Assembly (NCBI GenBank): GCA_936432065.2
Contig: OW386285.2
Location: forward strand, 172,713,984-172,777,983
Reading direction: 5' to 3'
DNA: 64,000 nucleotides
DNA from: Rutpela maculata
Lineage: Eukaryota; Arthropoda; Insecta; Coleoptera; Cerambycidae
Every line of letters begins with the position of its first letter. Positions within the stretch are counted from its first letter, which is position 1. Shown one piece after another: positions 23,438 to 34,545 of this stretch. The position numbers and the translations under genes are program-made. The notes beneath the pieces were generated by a model. The model did not search any database. It was not told the origin of the DNA and saw nothing but the letters and a program-made list of their open reading frames with translations.

Positions 23438-23821
23438 ATGGTCAAGGTAGAAAGTTCTGTTGAAGCGCGAAGCGGGCCGCATGAAAGGAATTATTATGAT
23501 CCTGAAGTGCTGACTGTTAAGGGAGGAGTTCATGCTAGCATGAGAGATAGAATCTATAAAGTAGAGGTGTGTGCTTTTTTAAAAACATAAATATATTTTA
23601 CTTTAAATGTAATTAATTGTTTTCAGATATTTTTGAATAACGGTAAAAATATAACCGATGCAGAATGTGCTTGTCCAAGGGGATTATGGTTATGCCATCA
23701 TATGGCTGCTCTGGCTCTCTTTGCACACTATAATATTTCTGCAAGAGTACGAACATGCCAAAGGTGCTACGCAGCTATAGAAGTTCAGGCCTCAGTTTTA
23801 GTCGATGCATTGAAGCCATGA
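23438..23821 (+). CDS. SWIM-type zinc-finger protein, two-exon gene fragment (107 aa)
   Basis: Exon 1 (23438-23566) joins exon 2 (23627-23821) through a 60-bp intron with GTGTGT donor and TTTTCAG acceptor. The frame stays open across the junction. The product has ECACPRGLWLCHH at about residues 57-69, matching the SWIM pattern C-x-C-xn-C-x-H that binds zinc. HASMRDRIYKVEIF and NGKNITDA precede it, which is the usual strand arrangement before a SWIM finger. The frame stays open upstream of the chosen ATG, so the true N-terminus may lie further 5'. The C-terminal end is short and its last part is duplicated in reverse just downstream. SWIM domains occur in transposase-derived and chromatin or ubiquitin-linked proteins; the specific role is unknown. 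Most likely a partial or domesticated copy. Confidence 0.6.
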
Positions 23822-23980
23822 ATTTGTACTAGGAGCAGTTCACCCTTCTAACATCGACGGTATGTGCGGTTATATTTAAATGTATAGATTTGTTTTACAC
23901 ATTGATGGCTTCGATGCATCTACTGAATTTGCGGTCTGAACCTCTAGCTGCGTAGCAACTTCGGCATGTTCGTACTGTAA
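23744..23980. repeat. inverted duplication of the SWIM-gene 3' end
   Basis: 23744-23826 (AGAGTACGAACATGCC...) is repeated in reverse complement at about 23895-23980 with scattered differences. The copy would encode a diverged version of the same C-terminus (RTC..CYAA..). Tail-to-tail duplication with about 70 bp between the arms. Confidence 0.75.
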
Positions 23981-25252
23981 CAAATGAAGCGTGCTCATGG
24001 AATATGTCGTATTTACTAGACAGTTCAATTTTAAACTATTTTAATCAAATAGAAGTAAGTTCTGAATAAACGATACAATACGTAATTTCTTTATTTATTT
24101 GCGTTTCTAAGTGAAAATACTTACAAATAAACATTTAAACACGAGGTTAGAGCCAAGGCCCCCACAAAGGAGGGTCAGTAGGTACTGTGGTACCCTAGGC
24201 CCGGTTAGGCTAGTAAATACAATTCTCGCTCGTTTAAGAGACCTGAACAAATTTCTCCTAGGCGCGGGAGCCTGCCAGTGAATTTCGTACAGGGGCCTGG
24301 TTAGAGGACGAAAATTTATGATAACAGTATAAAATAATGGAACGCAATTCAAATAAAACAGGCTTTGAGGTTAGAGCACAAAGAAATAATCAAAGAACTA
24401 CGTTCTCAATAATTTTCCAGGCACTTGTAGAACGCATGCGCATAAACAACAATTTAGAAAACATTTTTTTATTTATTCTCCGTAGAGAAAATTGATTACC
24501 ACATGTAAAAAACTTATAATCCAGCTCTATTTTTATACTAGTCGTTAGGTTTCAATAGTTAAATATGAAAAATAACGTACCAATCCTCAGATACATTTTT
24601 AAGTAATTTATTTTGACCCTTAAAGCACATGTACATAAGGCATGCTTCAAAGAGTGGATGGAAAGGAATTCAAATTAACCTCCTCGTGAATGACGTCACG
24701 ACTATTGTGGTCCTCCTCTTTAGAGGAGGATTAGTCTGTGGAAAAAATTGAGACAGATTTGCGAGGGAGAGAGCGAAAATAACCTTTAGGTAGAAGCCCC
24801 TAAAACTCAGTGGGAATATTTTAATAAAATGCCGTTTTATGCAAACTATTCCAAGCCAAGAGAGCAAGATGGAGCAATTAGATATCCCTCAATTGTTCCA
24901 ATTTTATTATTTTTATAGAAGAGCCACAGCGATAGTAGTTCTATTCTTTAGATATGCCTTTGTTTGTTTTAAATTACATTTTTGTAAGGATTTTTTTACA
25001 AAATATCATCATCAAGTTCATAATCATAAAACATCGGATACTTTACGTCAGCAGAATATTCAGTTTAAATTAAACACACAGAGATTCAAAAATGAAGTAA
25101 ATTTATACAAAAAATATATCACAAATACAATCTTTCAGTTTGACATTTTATATGTAAAAAGTGCGAACGACGAACGTCAAAGTTTATAAATGGACCATTT
25201 TGTGAACGTCGAACGGCAACGTCAAAGTTTATAAATTGAGTGTTACGATTAG
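23981..25252. other. non-coding stretch with small repeats
   Basis: No recognisable gene. A GC-rich segment (24150-24310) and a short hairpin TCCTCCTCTTTAGAGGAGGA (24710-24729) stand out. A 21-bp direct repeat (CGAACGTCAAAGTTTATAAA type) occurs near 25169 and 25210. A 116-codon open frame at 24839 is rich in Phe/Tyr/Lys and not convincing. Confidence 0.4.
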
Positions 25253-25439
25253 GCAATCCAACGACCTGTCAAAATTATTTTTCAATATGGCGCTGAGGGC
25301 AAACATGGGGTTTATTTTAATTAACTCGCGGAAACGTAGCCAAGGCAACCGAAAAAAAAACTCATTTAACGAATGAAAATAAAGGATTGCCGGATGTTTG
25401 CCCTCAACGCCATGTTAAAAGTCACGTGGTTTGGATTGC
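25253..25439. mobile_element. 187-bp MITE with about 60-bp imperfect TIRs
   Basis: GCAATCCAACGACCTG... against ...CGTGGTTTGGATTGC, with the internal pair GGCGCTGAGGGCAAACAT / ATGTTTGCCCTCAACGCC. Non-coding. Confidence 0.65.
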
Positions 25440-26484
25440 TTAATTGCCCGTGAAATAATTCTAACCTATAAAAAGATTACGTTTCATTTAAATAAATATC
25501 TTTATAAAAACGGTACAACACAAACTTACTTTTGGGTTATTCATTGGAAAATGGTGCACCTCCAACATATAATGTACACCAAATTCGCAAACAAGAGGGC
25601 ATGTTTATGTTTGCACCTAACCTCTACACTAATAAAACGTCCAAATAAAATAATATTTAAAAAAGTCACAACCCTTTATGGTTCATAGTTCTGCATCAAA
25701 GTTACCCAGACAGCACAATATAATCTTAGAATATTGCTGGAATATACTCTTGAGAATAAAGAATCATTCTTAGAATAGGTCGTGAATATATAAATTCTCC
25801 AGGGAATATTCTTAGAATCGGCCAATGGGAATATTCTACATAAACCTAGATTATTCCTTTAAGAATATTCACAAATTATTCCAGGAATAATCCAGAAATA
25901 TTTATATGTTTCAAACATATTCACAGCTTTCGCCTGGAATATATATTTATATTCCTGGAATAATCTAGGTTTATATAGGATATTCCCTTAGGCTGGTTTC
26001 AGGAATATTCCCTTGAGAATGTATACGTGAGTCACTTTTGGTAAAAGCAGAAATAAAACTAATACATCATCAAAATGCACCGGGATGATGGAAGACACTC
26101 GCAATTGTTTATAGCAGCTCCTTCAGCTTGATGTTTGATTATCTTACTTTTCGATTTAAATAATTATATAAAAATTAAAATGTAAAATAATAACAGTAAT
26201 CACCTGAAAACTTTCCACTCCTTACATATTAGTGCCTTCTTCCTAAAAATTCTACAAATATGGGAAAATAAAATATTGAAAATATAATATTAAAGAATTA
26301 TTTATTATTTAATGAACATATTTATATTTTGAATCTATCTTAAGACTAAACTTCTTTGTCCGTTTCATTGTTTCTAAAACAAAAGAAAACATTTTAGAGG
26401 ATTTTTATTTAGAATTTAAACTTGAATATTGAAGAAAGCTATAATGGTAAAACCAAGAGTCAACTCATATTTTTGTATTTTGTA

Positions 26485-26980
26485 ATTACTTCCACATCTA
26501 GTGGAAGTATAGTAGCGCAAAAAAAAATTGAAAAATTTTATTGTTCAAATAGGCTTAGAATGTCATGAAATGTCGAGATTTTAAGTTTGAGCAAAAAAGA
26601 TATTTCTGTCTGTCGGTCTGTCTGTCTGTCGATCTTTAACTTTTTTTTTGTGCGCACGATTACTCTAGAACCGTTTAAGATATTGATTTGAAATTTGGTA
26701 CACATATGTATCTCAACGAGATCTGGAACTAGATTATATTTTGATCTTATTACGTTGAATGGTTGAGAGTTAAATAGGAGTAAATAGGTAAATCAAGCAA
26801 GTAAGAGCCCATAAAATTGGTATTTAGTACATATAAGAGACGCTAAGGTTTCAAAAAATGTTTTGGCATTAGCCACCCCCTCCCGTTATTAAAGTGGGTG
26901 AAAAAAATAAAATTGTGATTTAATGTGTGTACAATAAGAACCAAAGGATTCGGAATTTGTTTTTACTTCATCTCCTCTCC
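26485..26980 (+). repeat. family A dispersed repeat, copy 1
   Basis: Starts ACTTCCACATCTAGTGGAAG, then the diagnostic CTGTCTGTC run, GGTACACATATGTA and AGATCTGGAACTAGATTATA. 3' end truncated. Inserted in the 25705-28885 element. Confidence 0.8.
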
Positions 26981-27589
26981 TCTCGCCAAGGAACACTAAA
27001 TCATATTAGCGATTTCTTTTCAAATAGTTATTTGAAGTTGATTCTTCTTCAGCATGCCATGTCTTGATAGTAAGTTTCATCAAAATCAAAGAGAAAAAAT
27101 ACATTAAAAAAATCAAAATAGAAGGATATATCATATGTTTAAAAAAAAAATTGCTAATATGATTTACTGTTATTGGTGAAAAAACGCTTCGCAGGAGGCC
27201 GTGTATGTGAATTAAAACCAAATTTGTCACCTACACATAGAATTTTTGCCACTCTACTTAAAAAAAAAATATATTCAAATCGTGCAAAAAATAGAGAGTT
27301 ACAGGCTTATTCCTCATTTAAGCAAGTATATATCCGAACTGTAAACAAATATATTATGTTGAATAATTACCTGTAACTGTTGCGAAAAGTGCTGTTTTGG
27401 AAAACACTTTTTTGTCTTTGGGTCCGTGTAAACTGTAAAGCTTGGCTAAGTCCACACTCATTACTTTTCTCATAAAGCGGCGTGAACATTCCTTGTAATT
27501 ATTACCACCCAATCTACGCACATACTATCAATCTGAAAAAAAAATACAAACGAGTAATTAATATCGTTTTACAAAAAATAATAGAGAAG

Positions 27590-28175
27590 ATTGATTAAAA
27601 TGAAAACTTGTAATAAAAGTTACTACAAATTATTTGTTCTTTGCCTCTAAGTCTAAGTATCATTTGCTAGTCACATAATCTAGGAAGTATAGTAATTTTA
27701 TGTTGCGACAGCCCAGTTACGTAATTTATCAATAATTTAATTTGAATTTTGATCGTATTGCTGCACAGTTTGACTAGAAGTAGTGCTCGATGAAAAATTT
27801 GTATGTCATTGTCATGCTGCTCATCAAAACTAGCGCTACAATTAAAATTTTCGCCAGAATCGCTTTCCAATAAATTACTTTCACTGCCACTATTTGAAAC
27901 ATTACTTCTAATAATATTCTCTTAATGAACACTACTTATTAAGTTCGTGGTGCCTGCAGTACTATTATTAAAAGTTTGGGAATTATTTTGACATAAGTAC
28001 TTTCTTGTAAATGTGAAGAATTTGTTGGTAAGCTTTGGTTCAACTGTAATAACTGTCTCTGATTTATATCACCAGTATTATGGTCTAATAGAGTTTTAGA
28101 GTTCTATTAACTTCTCTAAGAAGCTGCGCCAGTACCAGTAGTATTTCTATCCCTTTTTCTTTTCATTTTAGTAAG
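27590..28175 (-). pseudogene. decayed coding stretch inside the TIR element
   Basis: Reading the minus strand from 28170: MKRKRDRNTTGTGAAS then a stop, then fragments such as INQRQLLQLNQSLPTNSSHL (about 28070-28010) and SGSESNLLESDSGENFNCSA (about 27895-27835), in shifting frames. The Ser/Asn/Gln-rich text is consistent with a disordered N-terminal region. Several stops and frameshifts. No domain recognised; perhaps the remains of an element-encoded accessory protein. Confidence 0.3.
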
Positions 28176-28888
28176 AAAATGTACAAGTGACGTGATGCCC
28201 TGTTAAATTTTCCCTATAAAAAAGATTAATGTATTTACTTATTGTTCATCGGTCACTTATAATACTACACATAAAAACACTTAAGTAACTCAACAATAAC
28301 AAACGATAAATTCTGATATTGAGGTTATGTTATGAAATACGTAAATAGGAAAAAATCGCGGGTAGTTTAAAACACTACATACCACGTGCATGGCTTTATT
28401 TCTGAAGTCTAGCCTTGGCTACACTGCTCAAACCTGATAACCTGATAACAAAAATATGGATTGAGCTTTTGTTTAAAACTGGGAATAGCATCATTGTATA
28501 ATATAATCATTATAATCATATTAAATATTTTTTATTAATAGAAATAAATAATAACACGCATATATTTAAGTTACATTTTACAGAAAAAAGTAAAAGCTTT
28601 TATAAAACGTTGATTTGGTTGAGTAACAATTAATATTATTCCCTCATTCTCAAAGTATACTCATGGAATATTCTTGACCCAGGAGGGAATATATATATAT
28701 ATATTCCAAAATGAATATTACTATCATATTCATGCTGAATATTCCAGGTATATGTTTAAAATTATATTACTAGAATAATCCGTTATCTTATATATATTCC
28801 AGGATTATTCCAGAATTAATCGGAATATATTCATTCTTTTTTGCATAATTACAGAATATTCTTAGAATATACGGTGCTGTCTGGGTTA

Positions 28889-29727
28889 TTAAAAGACATC
28901 ATCCACAATTTTTCACAAAAATGATCAAAAAACACAAACGTTAGATTTTACATTTTACGCTGGCGTGCTGCGTGAGCGTGATACTGACGCGTTTCATGAC
29001 CACAGCCATGACTTCGATGTCGTAAAATGAAGTAGGTAAACATTTTTAAGTAAAATTATGTAGCAAATATGTAAACTTGTGTATAAGTAATTAAGTTAAT
29101 ATGTTGACTTAAATACGATATTATTTTTCGTATATGCTATGTAAAATTATGTAAAATATTTTATATAAAAATGTTCTATTAATCTTACCTCTCAGAGAGG
29201 TAAAGTTACATTAATGTTTACTGGGTATAGGGACAGGAGATGGACGTCCTTTTCGTGTCCGTTGATTTAAATATTATATTTTTGCAATAAATGATAATAT
29301 CTCCATACCGCTTTCTCTCCAACACGTTTCCGAAATATGTATACATACCAGCGAATAGCACACTTAACACGGTCCAACATATGTGCCGCAACGGACGTCC
29401 TTCGGCAAGTACTCACATTTTAGATCCCTATTATAGAGACAGCAGCAGGACGTCTATTTAATATAAAAACAAAAAAGAGTCAACAAAACTGGTTTTTCAA
29501 TTTTACAATGTTTTTGTTTACATTTGACCGTTATTTCTGTAAAATTTGTAGTTTATTTTTTAAAGTAATTTGTAATTTATCATTAATAATTTAATTTTAA
29601 TCTTTTTTGTAAATTATTAATGATATTATTTGATACTAAATATTTATTAAACATTCAAATCAAATAGGTACCTTCCATATTTTGAAATAATTATATTAGT
29701 CAACTGTACAGTCTTTAAGTAACGACT
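28889..29727. other. non-coding stretch with GGACGTCC motifs
   Basis: No gene. GGACGTCC or GACGTCC-type palindromes recur at about 29242, 29395 and 29437, and again at 29938, on both sides of the tRNA-like sequence. Confidence 0.4.
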
Positions 29728-29801
29728 AATGAGCCAAGTTGGTGGCCGAGTGAGAGAACAAGTTACAAGTCACGAGATCGACGGTTCGATCCCTGCTCAT
29801 T
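29728..29801 (+). other. tRNA-like sequence (pseudo-tRNA or SINE head)
   Basis: AATGAGC (29728-29734) pairs perfectly with GCTCATT (29795-29801) like an acceptor stem. TGGCCGAGTGAG (29743-29754) fits an A-box and GGTTCGATCCC (29783-29793) fits a B-box. A T run follows, as after Pol III genes. The spacing is abnormal and the T-stem pairs poorly, so it is not a functional tRNA. Closest to Ser/Leu-type A-boxes. Confidence 0.4.
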
Positions 29802-30242
29802 CCGGTTTTTTTTTTCTAAATAATTAGAATGTACAAATATTGTCCCAAGTTGTGACATTTGCACGTCCGTTGGCTGCCGGTCGGATGTACTTTGGACCAA
29901 AAACGAACGTCCATCGGATGTACTGTATGTCCGTCGAGGACGTCCTTCAGATATCCACAGTACAATGTTGTGCTATTAGGGTTATTAGAGCACCACACTG
30001 TAATCGAATGTAAGTCCATATTAATAAAGTTGAAGGATTCCTCTACTTGTGATGTGGAACAAAAGCTTTATATAATTGGACGTCGTCTGCATATAAGTGT
30101 ATGTTATTATAAATTAAGGAATTTGTATTAATGCATAACATTTCTTAAGTACAATCTAACTGCTTATTAATAAATGCAATTTTAATGTGAGTTGGTTTGT
30201 CTGCGTGTATTTATATTTTCTGTCTAAAGTAGGTATACATAA
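29802..30242. other. non-coding stretch
   Basis: Contains further GTCCGTCG/GGACGTCC text (29930-29945); otherwise nothing recognised. Confidence 0.4.
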
Positions 30243-30306
30243 AAAACCGTACGGCAATGTTACTTTCCCGGCCTAGGCCGGGAAAGTAACATTCCCGTAC
30301 GGTTTT
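30243..30306. repeat. 64-bp near-perfect palindrome
   Basis: Centred on GGCCTAGGCC at 30274/30275. Each arm reads AAAACCGTACGG, one mismatched base, then AATGTTACTTTCCCGGCC (reverse complement on the right). Essentially no loop. Lies about 460 bp upstream of the AHI1-like ATG. Confidence 0.9.
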
Positions 30307-30313
30307 ATTGATC

Positions 30314-30326
30314 GTTGCTTGGCAAC
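30314..30326. promoter_or_regulatory. X-box match 1 (RFX site)
   Basis: GTTGCTTGGCAAC fits RYYNYY-N(1)-RRNRAC at every defined position. It is close to the classic inverted-repeat RFX site. Confidence 0.5.
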
Positions 30327-30353
30327 GGATCTTTTCCGGTCTGTTTTCTGATA

Positions 30354-30366
30354 GTTTCTTAGTAAC
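30354..30366. promoter_or_regulatory. X-box match 2 (RFX site)
   Basis: GTTTCTTAGTAAC fits RYYNYY-N(1)-RRNRAC. It lies 40 bp from match 1 with similar flanks (GAT.GTT..TT), so the two may be a diverged duplication. Confidence 0.45.
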
Positions 30367-30439
30367 GGACTAAAATACTGGAATTGTGCATTTTTCGATC
30401 TGAAATCGCGCCGAAAATGTAGACATTGCCGATCGATTT

Positions 30440-30599
30440 CAGAAAAATGTTATTTCAGAGACGTTATTCTATAGATCATGGATCATGCTGCTGCTGCAGC
30501 TGCTTATCTGTTATTTTCGAACATAAATAACAGTCTGTTAATGCTATTTACAAATAACATTTATAAAATAACAGGTTGTTAAATAGCAACTCATCTCTA
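30440..30599 (-). mobile_element. hAT MITE fragment, same family as 3688-4019
   Basis: The reverse complement begins TAGAGATGAGTTGCTATTTA and follows the 3688 copy for about 155 bp, then breaks off. The other terminus is missing. Sits between the X-box pair and the AHI1-like exon. Confidence 0.8.
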
Positions 30600-30608
30600 T
30601 CTTGGGAC

Positions 30609-30622
30609 GTTGTCACGGAAAC
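30609..30622. promoter_or_regulatory. X-box match 3 (RFX site), proximal
   Basis: GTTGTCACGGAAAC fits RYYNYY-N(2)-RRNRAC. It is 141 bp upstream of the ATG at 30763, a distance typical for ciliary-gene X-boxes, and outside the MITE fragment. The best regulatory candidate of the three. Confidence 0.5.
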
Positions 30623-30762
30623 GAATGTCAACATCATAGTTGTCAACATTGCTACATCAACCACAAAATTAAATCCAGGCAGAGTATTTGTATTTTATTT
30701 ATTGTATATATATACATATATAATTTTATCTTAGTGGATTTAAAATAGTGTCTTATTATTCC

Positions 30763-31649
30763 ATGGATTATTCTTCGCAAGTAGTAGAAATTCAAAGTGC
30801 TCAACAAAGTTTGACAAAGGAAACAAGAAAAAAATTTGATACAATATTAAAGGTGGCTATGAGGAAAACACTGAAAGGAGCAAAGGAACTTGGTAACCCC
30901 CAAAACGAAATGTTAAAAACTGAAGATATCAAGGATGTACAATTTCTGGCAAACTTACCAAGTGGTGATATAATAGTAAACAATGAAACTGATGAAATAA
31001 GCAACTCCTTTATATTGAGTAAATTTTTTCATTATTCGAATGTAATCGATGATGCTCATAGATGTAAAGAGTCAGAAGTTGGTATTAAACCTATTCCTAA
31101 ACCAAGAAAAAATAAGATGATAAAATCTCAAAAATTGGTAGACAGTTCTAGCAATAGTAGCACGTTTAGTCAAAAAACATATATTGTTGAAAATAGTAAC
31201 GATAAGAAAAATGTTGAGGTTGTTGATGAAGATCTGTTAATAGGAAATTCTAAAATTTTAGATAAAGCAGACATGGAAAGTGTTAATAATAAAATTGAAA
31301 TATCTTGTCCAGCAAAAATTACATATTCTTTACAAACTTCTGATAATAATATTAATATTATAAATAGTCAACAAAAAACTGAATCGGTTAAAATTGTTAA
31401 AAATAATACTTTTACTAATAATCAATATAAAGACAAGATTTTAGAGATCATTATACATAAAGCAGATAAGTTGCAACTAAACCCTGATGTTATACATCCA
31501 GCAGTAAAAATACATATTACAGATATTAAGACAGGGAAATACTACCTTAAAAGTAATAAGAACAGAGCAGTAGTATTTTACTATGAAAATGAAGAGCAGG
31601 ATTACATTTTACCTGTTTTAACAAGTTTTTACAATCTACAAGAGAAACG
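30763..31649 (+). CDS. AHI1: Jouberin/AHI1-like protein, first coding exon (partial)
   Basis: An exon of about 296 codons begins at ATG 30763 (TTCCATGG, favourable context; a frame-open GTG at 30748 is not a eukaryotic start). It ends at the splice donor ACG|GTAAGC; the TAA at 31651 lies inside the intron. Residues 1-220 are Lys/Asn/Ser-rich and probably disordered. Residues about 225-295 resemble the Jouberin segment before the WD40 repeats: HPAVKIHITDIKTGKYYLKS, then YYENEEQDYILPV. The vertebrate protein has HP-x-VKIH-x-x-D-x-x-TG-x-Y and DYILP at equivalent places. AHI1 acts at the ciliary transition zone and basal body. The WD40 and SH3 exons are not visible downstream, so the gene either has very long introns or is truncated. 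Identification rests on remembered family motifs. Confidence 0.6.
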
Positions 31650-32191
31650 GTAAGCTTTATTATCTAAATATTTTTAATATCTGTAAATTACACTGTCGTA
31701 TTATATAGTTAAATGTTTGGAAGTATTACTATAAAATAGCAATGTTCAACATTAATTAAAAGAAAAAAGTCATATTTGCACAAACTGTCACCAGTTGCCG
31801 ATCTTATCAACTGTATTCTGTATTGCCCACAAGGGCACCAAGGTTATTTACTACCTCACAGTCACTTATCCTTAACGTGTCTGGGTAGATTTAATTTGCT
31901 AGGTCTACAATCATAAATTTCGTTTTGTTGTAATTTACACTTAAACCGTAATCAGAGCTTGTTGTTTGACGTCTATCTAGCGGGTGTTCGAGTAAAATAA
32001 ATGTTTGTTATCTTATTTTTTTATATCATGAAGTTCCAGTAGGTGCGCTTATATGTATATAACTATCACAGGACCACCCAAATTCTTTGATATAATATAT
32101 ACTATTTCATTCATTTCCAGCGTTATTCTGTATAATTCTGGTACAATTTTCGAAATATCGTCATGCTGTGGATTCAATTACTTTTTTTTCC
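31650..32191. other. putative AHI1-like intron 1 start
   Basis: Begins GTAAGC. Holds a degenerate reverse-transcriptase fragment (next entry). No following exon recognised. Confidence 0.45.
31803..31980 (-). pseudogene. RTE-like LINE reverse-transcriptase fragment
   Basis: The minus strand reads DYGLSVNYNKTKFMIVDLAN, a stop, then ISDCEVVNNLGALVGNT. This matches the post-catalytic RT text of RTE-type LINEs (GL-x-x-N-x-x-KTK-x-M and V-x-x-F-x-YLG). About 60 codons, broken by a stop. Located in the putative intron, antisense to the gene. Confidence 0.5.
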
Positions 32192-32195
32192 TTAA

Positions 32196-32829
32196 CACAT
32201 TCACTGCCGGCACCTCCCCAGGAGTGTTCATCTGACGTTGATAAAAACGCCGTGACCGCCCGAGTGGCGTTCTTCTATATACCTAATACAGCGCTGTACT
32301 AAATTGTAATTAAATAAAAAAAAAGAAAAAATGAAAAGAAAAAAAAAATGAAAAAAAAAAAACGAATTTTTTTTTTAGCAAACAAGAAATGGAAAATTTG
32401 AACTTAGTAGAGGGTCCACTAACTAATCACTAGCTAATACAAACATTAAATTAACAAATTGCAAAAGAAAATAGGTGGCACACGATCAATCTTCATTAAT
32501 GAGCTCTGGCAGCAGGGACGCACCCAGAAAATTGCTGAGGGGGGGCTACTACAAATAATAATAATATAATTAATACATTTAATACATTTATTGAACGAAA
32601 GATTAACAGGGAGTATAAAACTACAATACAAAATCAATTCGCCATGGTTATGCAAAGCATAGCCCATGATGCATATATTGTAACGACCGCGCAATCGTAT
32701 ATTTCGTACAATGTATTTTGCTTTTATATTTTATTTTTGTTTTTTTATATATTCAATTTTACTTTAAAATATGTGATGCTGGCCTCCAGGGCCTCCCCTG
32801 CAGTGCGCCTCTGTCTGGCAGTGAATGTG
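32196..32829. mobile_element. piggyBac-type MITE A
   Basis: TTAA (32192-32195) then CACATTCACTGCC; right end GGCAGTGAATGTG then TTAA (32830-32833). TTAA duplication is diagnostic of piggyBac integration. 634 bp; the body includes a long A-rich tract (32320-32380) and a G7 patch. No transposase. Confidence 0.85.
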
Positions 32830-32833
32830 TTAA

Positions 32834-33365
<532 letters not shown>

Positions 33366-33840
33366 TTAACATTTTTATGTACTTTATTTCAAGTGTGGAA
33401 AAGACGAAAATCTCGGTATGTCAACATCGTGCATGGAAGCAGACTCGGGTCCACTATTCAATCCTGTCGAGAGGGGGGAGGGTGTGCGAGGATGATTCTC
33501 CCCCCCCCCCCCCACCGCCCATCAAAAAAAAATCGAGCCAAAATAAATTTCTTCGGATTTCTGCCCCACCCGCTCATCAAAAAATTTTTCAGAGTAAACA
33601 AATTTTTTTTTGGATTTTCAATTTTTTCGGACCAAAATAAAAATAAATTCTTTCGGATTTTTCCTCCCTCGCTCATCAATTTTCAAAAAAATACTCCTCC
33701 CGGCCCGTATTTCTCTCCACGGCCCTGCCACTATTTATTTTTTGTCCCAAATTATTTTGTCAAATACTATCGCCTTCCGCCTCACGCAACAGAAATATAA
33801 TAAGATCTACTTTGATATGGCGACATTTCGCTTTCGCATA
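33366..33840. other. dispersed low-complexity repeat
   Basis: A C14 tract (33500-33515) and repeated TTTCGGATTT / CTCATCAA text (33540-33690). Ends with CTCCACGGCCCTGCC shared with 5035-5052. Non-coding. Confidence 0.5.
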
Positions 33841-34545
33841 TGATAGATAGATAGATAGATAGATTTATTCCATTTCATTAGACATACTACAAAATACATA
33901 ATATGTATAAAACAGGTCATTTTAGATACCACAAACTAAAATAAAAATAACTGCACAAGTAAACTTATTGTAAAAAAAACATTAAAGTATACTTTTACAT
34001 TACAACTTATTCGATGGTTAAAACCTAAAACTATCAATATTAAAAACTAAGAATTCTATATCTATATTGCAAATGTATTGAAAAGCTTGTTTTTTGAAGA
34101 CCTTTGGAGAAGTAATGTCTTTAAGAGAATTAGGAAGTAGGTTAAAAAATGTAATTGCTGAGTAAAAAGGTCCTCTCTCAGTAATAGTTAGACGATGTAT
34201 AGGAAATGCATAACTGTTTTTGTCTTGTATCATGAGAGTGGTCAAAGTTTGAAATATTAAATTCAGCTTGATGATTTTTTAAATACAACAAACATGAGTA
34301 TATATATAATCCTAGTATGGTAAGGATTTCATTTTGCCTAAAATAACCTCTGCATGAACCGTTGAATTTTATTTTATAAATTATTCTTAATGCTCTTTTT
34401 TGTATTTTGAATATTTTGTAAAGGTCGGAGGAACCACCCCAAATTTCAATTGCATATTTAAGAGTATAATCTGCGGTCAGTGAAATGAAGAAACGAATTA
34501 TTCGGCTTATTTTTGAAGATAGAAACTTCAAATTTTGTACGTATG
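33841..34545 (-). mobile_element. 5'-truncated CR1/L2-like LINE, 3' end with (TATC)n tail
   Basis: The minus strand encodes the post-RT C-terminal domain in two overlapping frames: YAIEIWGGSSDLYKIFKIQK ... SCRGYF ... (34531-34178), then RLTITERGPFYSAITFFNLL (34245-34018). This order (W-G-x-SS, IQKRALRII, SCR, F-x-x-LP) is typical of the region after RT in such LINEs. One frameshift. The 3' tail is (GATA)n on the plus strand at 33841-33866. Confidence 0.75.

Larger units (their letters stand above)
25705..28885. mobile_element. 3.2-kb TIR element, CCCAGACAGCAC ends, TTA duplication
   Basis: CCCAGACAGCAC (25705) is mirrored by GTGCTGTCTGGG (ending 28885). TTA flanks both sides (25702-25704, 28886-28888), as in PIF/Harbinger-type insertions. 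The outer 250-330 bp on each side are packed with GAATATTC (25804, 25829, 25863, 26003, 28666, 28737, 28854) and near variants. The interior holds a family A copy and a decayed minus-strand coding stretch. No transposase catalytic motif found, so superfamily placement is tentative. Confidence 0.7.

Noticed and set aside
24839..25189. 116-codon open frame
   Set aside because: Phe/Tyr/Lys/Asn-rich, no domain, no splice or promoter context; expected by chance in AT-rich DNA.
29728..29801. Functional tRNA gene
   Set aside because: T-stem mispairs and the distance from acceptor to A-box is too long; kept only as a tRNA-like sequence.
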